Positions 17,384 through 25,953 of a stretch of 64,000 nucleotides of DNA are shown here, in pieces. Each line of letters begins with the position of its first letter. Position 1 is the stretch's first letter. A program made the position numbers and the translations under genes. This stretch comes from Bradyrhizobium manausense (GTDB lineage Bacteria; Pseudomonadota; Alphaproteobacteria; Rhizobiales; Xanthobacteraceae). Below the pieces are notes generated by a model. That model made no database searches and was not told where the DNA came from. It saw nothing but the letters and a program-made list of their open reading frames with translations. The stretch is from assembly GCF_018130615.1 (NCBI RefSeq), contig NZ_JAFCKB010000023.1:1-64000 (forward strand). Reading direction: 5' to 3'.

Positions 17384-18526
17384 ATGATGCCCTTCGACCT
17401 GATCTTGCGCGGCGGCCGTGTGGTTGACCCGTCCCAAAAGCTTGATGCCGTCACGGATGTCGGCTTTGCTGGTGGCAAGGTGGCGGCGGTGGGCAATGGA
17501 TTGAAGGCGGATCCGGCGACTGAGGTTCGCGACGTCTCGCAGCTCATCGTGACCCCGGGGCTGATCGATCTTCACACCCATGTCTATTGGGGCGGCACCT
17601 CGCTCGGCATCGATGCCGAGGAGTTCTGCCGCACCTCCGGCGTCACCACCTCGGTCGATACCGGAAGCGCCGGGCCCGGCAATTTCGCGGGCTTCCGCAA
17701 GCACGTGATCGAGCCGAGCCAGGTCCGCATCCTCGCGTATTTGCACGTCTCGCACGCCGGCATCTTCGGCTTCTCGCACCGGATCATGGTCGGCGAGAGC
17801 GAGGAGTTGCGGCTGATGAATCCGATCGATGCGGCCAAGGTCGCCGATGCCAACCGCGATCTCATCGTCGGCATCAAGGTGCGCGTCGGCCTGCACTCCT
17901 CGGGTACGTCGGGGACCGTTCCGCTCGACATCGCGCTTCAGGTTGCCGACGAAGTCGGCATGCCCCTGATGGCGCATATCGACCATCCGCCGCCGAGCTA
18001 TGAGGAGGTGCTGGCCCGCCTTCGCCCCGGCGACGTGCTGACCCATGCGTTCCGTCCCTTCCCGAACACGCCGGCGACCGCACAGGGCACGGTGAAGAAG
18101 GCGGTGCTGGACGCGCGCGAGCGCGGCGTGCTGTTCGATATCGGCCACGGCAAGGGCTCGTTCGCATTCAAGACCGCGCGTGCGATGCTCGCCAACGGCT
18201 TCTATCCGGACACCATCTCGTCGGACATCCATCAGCTCTGCATCGACGGCCCGGCATTCGACCAGGTGACGACCATGTCGAAATTCCTTTGCATGGGCAT
18301 GTCGCTGTCGAACGTGATCGCGGCGTCGACGGAGAATTCCGCGATGGCACTGCGGCGTCCCGAGCTCGGCAGCCTCAAGCCGGGCAGCGTCGGCGACGCC
18401 ACGCTGATCTCCGTCAAGCAAGGCCAGTTCGACTACGAGGACGTTGTCGGCGAGCACCTCATCGGTGACAAGAAGATCGTGTCGGAGGGCGTCGTCATCG
18501 GTGGCCGCTGGTGGCATCCGAACTGA
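17384..18526 (+). CDS. Amidohydrolase/deacetylase family metallohydrolase
   Basis: A 380-residue cyclic-amidohydrolase fold protein. LILRGGRVVDPSQKLD begins the outer domain. LIDLHTHVYWGG carries the HxH metal pair, MAHIDHPPPS and VLTHAFRPFPNTP supply further histidines, and SSDIHQLCIDGP gives the aspartate. It resembles dihydroorotase-like deacetylases; the true substrate is not known. ATG occurs at 17384 and 17387; GGAG at 17377 fits the second slightly better. The aldehyde dehydrogenase facing it may share its regulation. A weak AATCA-N5-TGATT repeat is at 17295-17309. Confidence 0.85.
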   Translation: MMPFDLILRGGRVVDPSQKLDAVTDVGFAGGKVAAVGNGLKADPATEVRDVSQLIVTPGLIDLHTHVYWGGTSLGIDAEEFCRTSGVTTSVDTGSAGPGNFAGFRKHVIEPSQVRILAYLHVSHAGIFGFSHRIMVGESEELRLMNPIDAAKVADANRDLIVGIKVRVGLHSSGTSGTVPLDIALQVADEVGMPLMAHIDHPPPSYEEVLARLRPGDVLTHAFRPFPNTPATAQGTVKKAVLDARERGVLFDIGHGKGSFAFKTARAMLANGFYPDTISSDIHQLCIDGPAFDQVTTMSKFLCMGMSLSNVIAASTENSAMALRRPELGSLKPGSVGDATLISVKQGQFDYEDVVGEHLIGDKKIVSEGVVIGGRWWHPN

Positions 18527-18531
18527 GCGGA

Positions 18532-19116
18532 TCAAGCCTGCTCGCGATAGAATTGCAGCAGCCGCGCGCCTGCGGGTGAGAGCCAGTCGGGCGCACCGGC
18601 GATGTAGCCTTCGACGCGACTGCTCGTTCCGACGAGATAGGTGATGGGCATGCCGATGATTGGGAACATCTCGGTCGATGCTTGCGCGGCTGCCCCATAG
18701 GCATCGACATAGCAGGCGAGGTCCTTCACGGTGAGGCTGCCCAGAAACGCGCGAACCTTGCGCAGATCCTTGGTGTCCGTGCAGATCGCGACGATGTCGA
18801 GCCGGTCGGACCGCGATCCAGCAAGGCGCGCCAGCGTGGGCAGATCGAGCCGGCAGGCCGGACACCAGGTGGCCCAGAAGTTCACCAATGTGATGCGGCC
18901 CGGCTTCGGCGTCACGACGGCATCCCGGCCGTTCGGGTCCTGAAGCCTGAGCTGCGGCATCGGCGCCTGTGGACGCACCACCGTGAACTGGCTGCGGCCG
19001 GCTTCGAACACCGGCGGCCAGCCATCTAGCGCACAGATCGCGCGCGTCGAGGCTAGAAGTGCCGGCGCGGCCATCAGGAACGATCGCCGCGACAACGCAC
19101 GAGACCTCTCACGCAT
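18532..19116 (-). CDS. TlpA-like thioredoxin-fold protein with Tat signal
   Basis: A 194-residue periplasmic redox protein. The N-terminus has a twin-arginine signal (SRRSFLMAAPALL, Arg10-Arg11). The thioredoxin fold shows VNFWATWCPACRLDLP, active site Cys85-Pro-Ala-Cys88, and the cis-proline segment GMPITYLV. It is the last gene of the DoxX-DsrE-thioredoxin run and overlaps the DsrE gene by 8 bp, so coupling is likely. The longer frame to 19290 is a shadow. The role is probably reduction or transfer of thiols or sulfur outside the cytoplasm, inferred from the neighbours. Confidence 0.85.
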   Translation of the reverse strand: MRERSRALSRRSFLMAAPALLASTRAICALDGWPPVFEAGRSQFTVVRPQAPMPQLRLQDPNGRDAVVTPKPGRITLVNFWATWCPACRLDLPTLARLAGSRSDRLDIVAICTDTKDLRKVRAFLGSLTVKDLACYVDAYGAAAQASTEMFPIIGMPITYLVGTSSRVEGYIAGAPDWLSPAGARLLQFYREQA

Positions 19117-19570
19117 GAATATAGGCCCAGCCCTTGAGTTGCAGATCGACGACGCGTCCGATGCCGAACGGCACGAGGCTCGCGCCTGAGACCAGCGGGA
19201 TCGAGACCTGCTCCTTGGCTTCTGCGATCGCCTTCGACGACGCGCACATGCTGTAGGTGAGGTTGGGCAGCGAGTGACGCAGCGTCGCAAGCGGCTCGAT
19301 CAGCGGCGTTTTGTCCGCGCGGAAGACGTCGATGCCCTTGCCGTTGGCGACGACCTCGATCAGCAACCGCGCGCCCTTGTCGGCAAAGTGTCTTGCCAGG
19401 TTGGCCGAATAGCTGATGGCGTGTCCCATCACATAAGGCTCGTTGCTGTCGATCAGGATCACGACGCCGTCAGCGAGGCGATCCTCCTTGGCGGCGGCTG
19501 CGCCGCCGGCCGTGAGGATCGCGGTGCCGGCAAGCAGGCCTCTGCGGGACCATCCGTTGCCAGAGATCAT
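19109..19570 (-). CDS. DsrE-family protein with Tat signal
   Basis: A 153-residue protein with a twin-arginine leader (WSRRGLLAGTAILTAGG). The mature part follows the DsrE/F fold: GVVILIDSNEPYVMGHAI, ARLLIEVVANGKG and PNLTYSMCASSKAI. Cys109 is the only cysteine and lies where DsrE proteins carry their sulfur-relay residue. Most characterised DsrE proteins are cytoplasmic, so a Tat-exported one beside an exported thioredoxin is notable. It overlaps the thioredoxin gene at its end and follows DoxX after 19 bp. Confidence 0.83.
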   Translation of the reverse strand: MISGNGWSRRGLLAGTAILTAGGAAAAKEDRLADGVVILIDSNEPYVMGHAISYSANLARHFADKGARLLIEVVANGKGIDVFRADKTPLIEPLATLRHSLPNLTYSMCASSKAIAEAKEQVSIPLVSGASLVPFGIGRVVDLQLKGWAYIHA

Positions 19571-19589
19571 GGCCGCGGCATTCCGCGGG

Positions 19590-20018
19590 TCAGAGCTGAC
19601 GCGGCGCGATCGGCGCCTTGCTATTGCGCCCCCACAGCACGAACAGGCTGAGAGCCAGCAGGACCACGTTCAGCGGCGTCACCTCGGCCTCGCCGCGCGA
19701 GAGGTGGAAAGCGAGCGCAAGCACCTGCAGCACGGAGCAGCCCAACGCGGCCAGCACGGTCAGCCGCGGCAGGATCCGCGTCAGGGCGGGCAGGAGAATG
19801 CCGATTCCGCCGGCGAGATCGATCAGCGCGATGGAGCGAACGAAGGTTTCGGAATACTGCCCGGCCCACGGCATCATCGCGGCAAGCTGGGGAATGGGTG
19901 TGGTGAGCTTGACCAGCCCCGCCCCGATGAAGGCAAAGGCGATGAGGAACTGCGCGGTCCAGAGGCCGATCCGAAGGGTGCGGCCGGGTGCGGCGGTTTC
20001 GAAGGTGGTGGTCGACAT
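19590..20018 (-). CDS. DoxX family membrane protein
   Basis: A 142-residue protein with four hydrophobic segments: LWTAQFLIAFAFIGAGLVKL, VRSIALIDLAGGIGILLPAL, LTVLAALGCSVLQVLALAF and VVLLALSLFVLWGR. The FIGAGLVKLT start is typical of DoxX. Some relatives are part of thiosulfate:quinone oxidoreductase or act with redox proteins. The start is 20018, behind GGAGAACCACC. It begins the minus-strand run continuing into DsrE and the thioredoxin, and is divergent from the LysR gene, which is its probable regulator. Confidence 0.85.
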   Translation of the reverse strand: MSTTTFETAAPGRTLRIGLWTAQFLIAFAFIGAGLVKLTTPIPQLAAMMPWAGQYSETFVRSIALIDLAGGIGILLPALTRILPRLTVLAALGCSVLQVLALAFHLSRGEAEVTPLNVVLLALSLFVLWGRNSKAPIAPRQL

Positions 20019-20121
20019 GGTGGTTCTCCAAAATGTGAGGGTTGCCACCATTTGATAGTTTCTCCATTTTTGATCATTATCGGTTTCGGGATTAGTTCAT
20101 TTCCTGAATGTTGATGATCGC

Positions 20122-21006
20122 ATGGATTCCTTGGTCAGCATGAGGGTGTTTTGCCTGGTTGCCGAGCTGAAGAGCTTCGCAACCGCGGCGCAGCGCCTAC
20201 GCATCTCGCCCGCGATGGTGAGCAAGCACGTGATGCAACTCGAGAAGCGGCTCGGCACGCGGCTGCTCAACCGGACCAGCCGGCGCGTCAGCCTGAGCGA
20301 GAGCGGCGCAATCTATTTCGAGCAGGCGCGGCAGATGCTCGATTCGCTCGACGAGATCGAGGCCGCCGTCGGTAACGCGACCGTCGTGCCGCATGGCACC
20401 CTGCGACTCACGGCGCCGGTGTGGATGGCGAATACGATGTTCGCGGGCGTGCTGGCGGATTATCAGGCGCGCTATCCGGAGGTGCGGCTCGACGTCGATC
20501 TCAGTGGACGGCTGGTCAATCTGGTCGAGGAGGGGTTCGATCTCGCCCTGCGTGCGACCGGCGCGCCGGACGAGGCGTTGATCGCGCGCCCCATCACCAG
20601 CGTCCCGTTCTACATGGTGGCCGCTCCCGCCTTCATCAAACGCGCGGGCCGCCCGGCGACCTTCGCCGATCTCGCTGGCCAGGCCCTGTTGCACTACGCG
20701 CTCTATCCCGGCGAAAGCTTCTCCTTCACCGGTGAGCACGGTCCCGAGACCGTCAAGCTCAATCCGGTGCTGCGCAGCGGCAACGAAACGCTGCTGCACA
20801 TGGCCGCGCTCGAGGGCATGGGCCTTGCCTTCCTGCCGAAATGGCTGGTCGCCGAGGACATCGCCAGCGGACGGCTCGAGCACGTCATGCCCGAGCACAT
20901 CATATTCGTTGGAAAGCTGTTCGCGGTCTATCCCAGCCGCAAATATCTCTCCGCGAAGGTGCGGACCTTCATCGACTTCATCGCCGCCGACAAGCGGATG
21001 AAATAG
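20122..21006 (+). CDS. LysR family transcriptional regulator
   Basis: A 294-residue regulator. The N-terminal winged helix is MRVFCLVAELKSFATAAQRL and SPAMVSKHVMQLEKRLGTRLLNRTSRRVSLSE. The effector domain follows from about residue 90 (LRLTAPVWMANTMFAGVLADY). It is divergent from DoxX with 103 bp between the starts, the usual arrangement for a LysR gene and its target. That spacer is AT-rich and contains TTGAT twice (near 20054 and 20070), which may be part of its site. The inducer is unknown. Confidence 0.9.
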   Translation: MDSLVSMRVFCLVAELKSFATAAQRLRISPAMVSKHVMQLEKRLGTRLLNRTSRRVSLSESGAIYFEQARQMLDSLDEIEAAVGNATVVPHGTLRLTAPVWMANTMFAGVLADYQARYPEVRLDVDLSGRLVNLVEEGFDLALRATGAPDEALIARPITSVPFYMVAAPAFIKRAGRPATFADLAGQALLHYALYPGESFSFTGEHGPETVKLNPVLRSGNETLLHMAALEGMGLAFLPKWLVAEDIASGRLEHVMPEHIIFVGKLFAVYPSRKYLSAKVRTFIDFIAADKRMK

Positions 21007-21028
21007 CCCTCAGCCCGACGCGCGCGAG

Positions 21029-21754
21029 CTAGTCACGTCCTGCCTCCATGATCGCTTCGGCGAGACGCGCCGGATCGGAAAAGCACAACTCGTGGCTTCC
21101 CCGCACCTGCACCAGGCGGAACAAGCCAAGCTTCTCCGACAGCCGCGGATGCCAGCTATAGCTGTGCGGCAGTGCAGTGTCCTCGGTGCAGTTGATATAG
21201 GACTTCGCCAGCTGCATCTCGGCCGGATTGGCCTTGAGCGCGATCTTGTCGCTGAAGGTCGCCAGCGGATGCGGATTAAGGACGTCATAGGCCCGCTGCG
21301 CCGTTTCGAGATCGGCATCGTTGATGAAGGCCTCACGCCAGATCGGAAACGGCAGCACCACCGAGCCGTCGCCGCGCTCGGCCGCGATCGCGTCGAACAG
21401 CCCGACATAGTGCGGCGGCACCATGTCGTTGAGGCTCTCGCCGTTGTTGGGCACGAAGGCATTCCAATAGACCAGGCGGCGGATGCGCTCGGGTACGAGG
21501 TCGGCGACACCGGTGATGATCATGCCGCCATAGGAATGGCCGAGCAGGATGACGTCCTTCAGGTTGTTCTCGGCGAGATAATCGGCGATCGACTGGATCG
21601 CTTCCTTCAGTCCCGTCGTCTTGGCATCACCCGGGCGGTTACCCCGGATCGTCGGCGTGTAGACCTGATGGCCGGCGGCGCGGATCGGGGCGGCGACGGG
21701 CTCGAACTCGGCACCGGTGTGCCAGGCGCCATGGACGAGAACGTAGGTCGACAT
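21029..21754 (-). CDS. Alpha/beta hydrolase (esterase-like)
   Basis: A 241-residue enzyme. YVLVHGAWHTGAEF gives the oxyanion motif and Ser74 in LLGHSYGGMI is the nucleophile. GSHELCFSDPARLAEAI near the C-terminus holds the likely catalytic histidine. The start is 21754 with GGGAGGAG upstream; the longer frame is not supported. The AraC gene begins 125 bp away on the other strand and probably controls it. Plant salicylate-esterase-like and bacterial esterase relatives share this pattern, so the substrate stays open. Confidence 0.85.
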   Translation of the reverse strand: MSTYVLVHGAWHTGAEFEPVAAPIRAAGHQVYTPTIRGNRPGDAKTTGLKEAIQSIADYLAENNLKDVILLGHSYGGMIITGVADLVPERIRRLVYWNAFVPNNGESLNDMVPPHYVGLFDAIAAERGDGSVVLPFPIWREAFINDADLETAQRAYDVLNPHPLATFSDKIALKANPAEMQLAKSYINCTEDTALPHSYSWHPRLSEKLGLFRLVQVRGSHELCFSDPARLAEAIMEAGRD

Positions 21755-21879
21755 GTTGTGGCTCCTCCCGGGGGTGTGGTTAGATCGGCGCAGGGGCGTA
21801 TCGCCGCGGGGCCAATCTGGACCACCGACGGATTTGGCGCTTGGCTGGAAGTGAACCGGATTGGTCTCGGAGTGAACCG

Positions 21880-22860
21880 ATGCAGGAAATCGCGCGCCCC
21901 GCTCCGCCACGGCAATCGGCTTGGCACACGGCGGATACGCGAACGAGCGAGCAGTTCGCCTACTACCGCGAGGCGATCTGCCAGGCCTTCATGAACCTGA
22001 CGCCGGAGCCGGCGGCGGCCTCAGGCTTTGCCGCCAGCGTCGAACACATCCGCCTCGGCGAGGCCGCGATCAACCGCGTCAGCTTTCCCGAGCATGTGGT
22101 GCGCCGCTCCGCGGCCGATATCGCTGCATCGGACCGCAGCTGCTTCTATCTCAATCTGAAGCTGGCCGGCCGTTGCCGCATCCGGCAGGATGACCGCGAG
22201 ATCAGCCTGTCGCCCGGACAGGTCGGCATCTTCGACAGCGATCGGCAATTCGCGCTTCTGCATGATCGCGGCCGGCAGTTGCAGGTGGCGTCGTTCTGGG
22301 TGCCGGCGGAGGCCTTACGTGAGCGGTTGCCGGCGTCGTTCGACGTCACCGCGGCGCGCGTCTCGGACGATCCATTCGTCGGCCACCTCATTGTCGAGAC
22401 GGCGCGTACGCTCAGCGACGGAGCGCTGCGCATGACCGAAGACGACGGCGTGCATCTGTTCCGGGCGTTGATCGAGCTGGTCGCGATGAGCCTGTCGCGG
22501 CAAAGCCGCGCGCGCACCGTAGAGGCCGACAGCCTGACCGATGCGACCCTGCTGGCGCTTAAGCGGGCCATTCACCGGCGGCTGCGCGAGCCGGGCCTTG
22601 CGGTTGTCGATGTGGCCGAGGCCGTCGGCATCAGCGAGCGCTATGTGCACAAGCTGCTGGCGCGGTCGGGATCTTGCTTTACCGATTATGTGATCGAGCG
22701 CCGCCTCGATGGCATCGCCAGGGATCTGAGTGAGCCCGCAATGGCGGATCGTGCGATTGGCTCTATCGCCTTCGACTGGGGTTTTTCGGACCTCTCCCAC
22801 TTCACGCGGCGCTTCAAGCAGCGTTTTGGCTGCCGGCCGCGGGATTGGAGGGGGCGGTAG
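21880..22860 (+). CDS. AraC family transcriptional regulator
   Basis: A 326-residue regulator. The N-terminal part (about 1-200) is a ligand-binding domain with SLSPGQVGIFDSDRQF. The C-terminal double helix-turn-helix includes VVDVAEAVGISERYVHKLL and IGSIAFDWGFSDLSHFTRRF, ending FGCRPRDWRGR. This architecture is that of FeaR/NimR-like activators. I take ATG 21880 as the start (MQEIARPAPPRQSAWH). The divergent alpha/beta hydrolase is the obvious target. Confidence 0.9.
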   Translation: MQEIARPAPPRQSAWHTADTRTSEQFAYYREAICQAFMNLTPEPAAASGFAASVEHIRLGEAAINRVSFPEHVVRRSAADIAASDRSCFYLNLKLAGRCRIRQDDREISLSPGQVGIFDSDRQFALLHDRGRQLQVASFWVPAEALRERLPASFDVTAARVSDDPFVGHLIVETARTLSDGALRMTEDDGVHLFRALIELVAMSLSRQSRARTVEADSLTDATLLALKRAIHRRLREPGLAVVDVAEAVGISERYVHKLLARSGSCFTDYVIERRLDGIARDLSEPAMADRAIGSIAFDWGFSDLSHFTRRFKQRFGCRPRDWRGR

Positions 22861-22868
22861 CGACGCCC

Positions 22869-24014
22869 CTACAGCGACCGCGCGATCAGCAGCTTCATGA
22901 TCTCGTTGGTGCCGCCGTAGATCTTCTGGATGCGGGAATCGATGAAGATGCGCGAGATCGGATATTCCTGCATGTAGCCGTAGCCGCCGAACAGCTGGAG
23001 GCATTCGTCGGCGGTCTGCACCTGCTTGTCCGAGCACCAGTATTTCGCCATCGACGCGGTGACGGTGTCGAGATCCCCGGCGACGAGGCGCTCGATGCAC
23101 CAGTCGACGAAGACGCGCGCGATCATGGCTTCGGTCTTGCGCTCGGCGAGCGTGAAGGCGGTGTTCTGGAAATCCATCAGCGGCTTGCCGAACGCTTTCC
23201 GCTCCTTGGTGTACTCGGTGGTAAGCTTGACCGCGCGCTCCATCGAGGCCACGGCGCCGACTGCCAGCGCGAGCCGCTCCTGCGGCAATTGCTGCATCAG
23301 CTGCACAAACCCCTGGCCTTCCTCCTTGCCCAGCAGGTTTTCCGGCGGCACGGTCACGTTGTCGAAGAACAGTTCTGACGTGTCGGAGGCATGCAGGCCG
23401 ATCTTGTCGAGGTTGCGCCCGCGCTTGTAGCCATCAGCGCTTTCAGTCTCGACCACGATCAGCGAAATGCCTTTGGCGCCGGCTTCGCCGGTGCGCGCCA
23501 CCACGATGACGAGATCGGCGGCCTGGCCGTTGGTGATAAAGGTCTTCTGGCCGTTGATGACGTAGGAATTGCCCTGCTTCTTCGCCGTAGTCTTGACCGC
23601 CTGCAGGTCCGAGCCGGTGCCGGGCTCGGTCATGGCGATGGCTCCGACCATCTCGCCCGAGGCCATCTTCGGCAGCCAGCGCTTCTTCTGCTCCTCCGAG
23701 CCGTAATTGAGGATGTAATGCGCGACGATGGCGCTGTGCACGGAGACGCCAGTCGTCAGCTCCGGCACCGTGCTCTCGAGATCGTCCAGCACCGCCGCGT
23801 CATAGGCAAAGGTCGCGCCCAGCCCGCCATATTCCTCCGGCACGCTCGCCAGCAGTGCCCCCATCTCGCCGAGCCCGCGCCAGGCGAAGCGGTCGACCAT
23901 CTTCTGCTCGCGCCATTTCTCGGCGTGCGGCGCCAGATCCTTGGCGAGATATTTCCGGAACTGATCGCGGAAGACGTCGAGCTCTTCGGTCATCCAGGAG
24001 GAGCGATAGGACAT
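22869..24014 (-). CDS. Acyl-CoA dehydrogenase
   Basis: A 381-residue flavoprotein. Motifs include AMTEPGTGSDLQAVKTTA for FAD, KTFITNGQAADLVIVV, and the C-terminal FGGYGYMQEYPISRIF and YGGTNEIMKLLIARSL. The pattern belongs to the long-chain/isovaleryl type, where an internal glutamate acts as base. The start MSYRSSWMTEELDVFR is at 24014; the upstream frame encodes an unrelated tail. It runs away from the neighbouring alpha/beta hydrolase. No electron-transfer flavoprotein gene is nearby, so it uses the general cellular one. Confidence 0.9.
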   Translation of the reverse strand: MSYRSSWMTEELDVFRDQFRKYLAKDLAPHAEKWREQKMVDRFAWRGLGEMGALLASVPEEYGGLGATFAYDAAVLDDLESTVPELTTGVSVHSAIVAHYILNYGSEEQKKRWLPKMASGEMVGAIAMTEPGTGSDLQAVKTTAKKQGNSYVINGQKTFITNGQAADLVIVVARTGEAGAKGISLIVVETESADGYKRGRNLDKIGLHASDTSELFFDNVTVPPENLLGKEEGQGFVQLMQQLPQERLALAVGAVASMERAVKLTTEYTKERKAFGKPLMDFQNTAFTLAERKTEAMIARVFVDWCIERLVAGDLDTVTASMAKYWCSDKQVQTADECLQLFGGYGYMQEYPISRIFIDSRIQKIYGGTNEIMKLLIARSL

Positions 24015-24142
24015 GGGTATACCTCGGTTGATGCGGCTTGCCGGCTTGGTAAGCCAGGCGGGCGCAGCAATTATTGTGTTTTCAGGCTGCGCCGGTGACG
24101 CTACCAAGGCGGCCGGAAACGCGTCTGTAGGGATGTCTGATT

Positions 24143-24820
24143 GTGGCCGTCAAAACCAAAGAGCTCAAGCTCGACATCAACAACATCGGCACGGTCTCGG
24201 CGATCCTGACGCAGCCGGACAGCGCGCGCGCCTGCTACGTCCTGGCGCATGGCGCCGGCGCCGGGATGCGGCATGCATCCATGGACAAGATCGCGGAAGG
24301 GCTAGCGAAGCGCGGCATCGCGACGTTCCGCTTCAATTTTCCCTACATGGAAAACAAGCAGGGACGTCCCGATCAGCCAGCGGTGGCGCATGCCGCCGTC
24401 CGCGCGGCAGTCGAGGAGGCGGCACGGCTGTGCCCGGGATTGAAGGTTGTCGCCGGCGGAAAATCGTTCGGCGGACGCATGACATCGCAGGCGCAGTCGA
24501 AGGCACCGTTGCCTGGAGTCAAAGGGCTCGCTTTTCTCGGCTTTCCCCTGCATGCCGCCAAGAAGCCGTCGTCCGAGCGTGCCGAGCACCTTGGTAGCGT
24601 CGCTATTCCAATGTTGTTTCTCCAGGGAACCCGAGACGGACTCGCCGACCTCAGTCTTCTCAAGCCCGTCGTCGCGGCACTCGGGGAGAAAGCGACGCTG
24701 CATGAGATCGAAGGCGGCGACCACTCCTTCGCGGTGCTGAAGAAGTCGGGCCGCACCAACGACGAGGCGCTTGCAGAGGTGCTCGACACGCTTGCGGGCT
24801 GGATCGATCAACGCGCCTGA
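24143..24820 (+). CDS. Alpha/beta hydrolase of the KANL3/Tex30 type
   Basis: A 225-residue enzyme. YVLAHGAGAGMRHASMD is the first loop, GGKSFGGRMTSQA is the nucleophile elbow (serine after lysine), FLQGTRDGLAD carries the acid, and GGDHSF the histidine. All three members of the triad are present. Translation starts at GTG 24143. It ends 3 bp before the opposing reductase gene. The natural ester or amide substrate is not known for this family. Confidence 0.83.
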   Translation: MAVKTKELKLDINNIGTVSAILTQPDSARACYVLAHGAGAGMRHASMDKIAEGLAKRGIATFRFNFPYMENKQGRPDQPAVAHAAVRAAVEEAARLCPGLKVVAGGKSFGGRMTSQAQSKAPLPGVKGLAFLGFPLHAAKKPSSERAEHLGSVAIPMLFLQGTRDGLADLSLLKPVVAALGEKATLHEIEGGDHSFAVLKKSGRTNDEALAEVLDTLAGWIDQRA

Positions 24821-24823
24821 GGC

Positions 24824-25798
24824 TCAGGCCGAATACAGCCCCTTGTCGCGCGCCTTCTGGATCGCGAGCGCCGCAATCAGGTCGAGCGTCGGCGTCGACA
24901 GACCGGCGGCGCGCGCGAAGGCGGCGGGCGCCTTCACCAGCACGTCGATCTCCATGGCGCGGCCGAGCTCGTAGTCCTGCAGCAGCGACGGCTTGTGGTT
25001 GGGCGCGGGACCGCTGCGCGTCACGCGCTTGACCTCGGGGATGAAGTGCTGGGCGATGTCGTTGGCCTCGTTCAGCATGCGCGGAATGACCTCGGCAAAC
25101 GCGGGATCGTCACGCACGCCGCGCGCGGTCTGGCCGGTGAGCAGGCACAAAACCGATAGCGACATGTTCGTCAGCAGCTTCGACCAAATCGCCTCACGGA
25201 TCTCGGCCACCGGCGGTGATTCCAGCCGCGCGTCGTTGAAGATGCCACGAAGCTTCGTGATGCGCTCGCAATTGCGGTCGTCGCATTCGCCGATCAGGAG
25301 GCGGTTTCGGTCCGGGGTGACGTTCTGCACCACGCCGGGCGCGGTGACCTCGTTGGAGGAGAAGATGACGCCGCCGATGATCCGTTCCTTCGGGATGCAC
25401 GCGCGCAGGCGACCGCCCGGATCGAGGAAGGAAATGTCCGGCGGCGCCGGGTGTCGCGGCGGCAGGCCGATATCGTACCACCAGGGAATGCCGTTTTGCG
25501 CGAATACGATGGCGGTATCGCCCTGAAGCAGCGGCTTGATGCTGGCGAGCAGCCCGGTGAGCGCCGTGGCCTTCAGCGTCGAGATCACCACGTCCTGCGG
25601 CCCGAGCTGCGCCGGATCGCCCGAGGCGTTCACCTTGGCGGAGACCTCGGAATCGCCGACCCGCAGCTTGAGACCATGGGCTCTGACCGCCTCGAGATGT
25701 GCCCCCCGCATCACGCACGAAACGTCATGACCGGCGCGCGCCAGCCGTACCGCAAGATGGCTGCCGACGGCGCCCGCGCCGAAAATGCAGATGCGCAT
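24824..25798 (-). CDS. 2-dehydropantoate 2-reductase family protein (second copy)
   Basis: A 324-residue protein with MRICIFGAGAVGSHLAVRL (GxGxxG), FAQNGIPWWYDI, and IWSKLLTNMSLSVLCLLTG, where lysine is the expected catalytic residue. The start is 25798; a frame reaching 25918 is not conserved. Its QNGIPWW pattern differs from the QNGVGN of the copy at 7903, which suggests a different oxoacid. This copy may be a branched oxoacid reductase rather than PanE. It is divergent from the hydratase gene at 25954. Confidence 0.83.
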   Translation of the reverse strand: MRICIFGAGAVGSHLAVRLARAGHDVSCVMRGAHLEAVRAHGLKLRVGDSEVSAKVNASGDPAQLGPQDVVISTLKATALTGLLASIKPLLQGDTAIVFAQNGIPWWYDIGLPPRHPAPPDISFLDPGGRLRACIPKERIIGGVIFSSNEVTAPGVVQNVTPDRNRLLIGECDDRNCERITKLRGIFNDARLESPPVAEIREAIWSKLLTNMSLSVLCLLTGQTARGVRDDPAFAEVIPRMLNEANDIAQHFIPEVKRVTRSGPAPNHKPSLLQDYELGRAMEIDVLVKAPAAFARAAGLSTPTLDLIAALAIQKARDKGLYSA

Positions 25799-25953
25799 AA
25801 TGATTCCGTCCCTGAACTGGAAGTGCCGCCCGGCGCCAGCATGACACAAGCCGCCATGCGATGGGCGCGACCGCCCCACGCCGGAAAGATATGGATCGCG
25901 GTGCGTCGCCTCGTCCATAGTACGAGGTAATCAATCTGACCGGAGGAACGCCG

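Noticed and set aside
17193-17384. 63-residue frame between aldehyde dehydrogenase and amidohydrolase
   Set aside because: It occupies the shared promoter space, lacks a ribosome site and known motifs.
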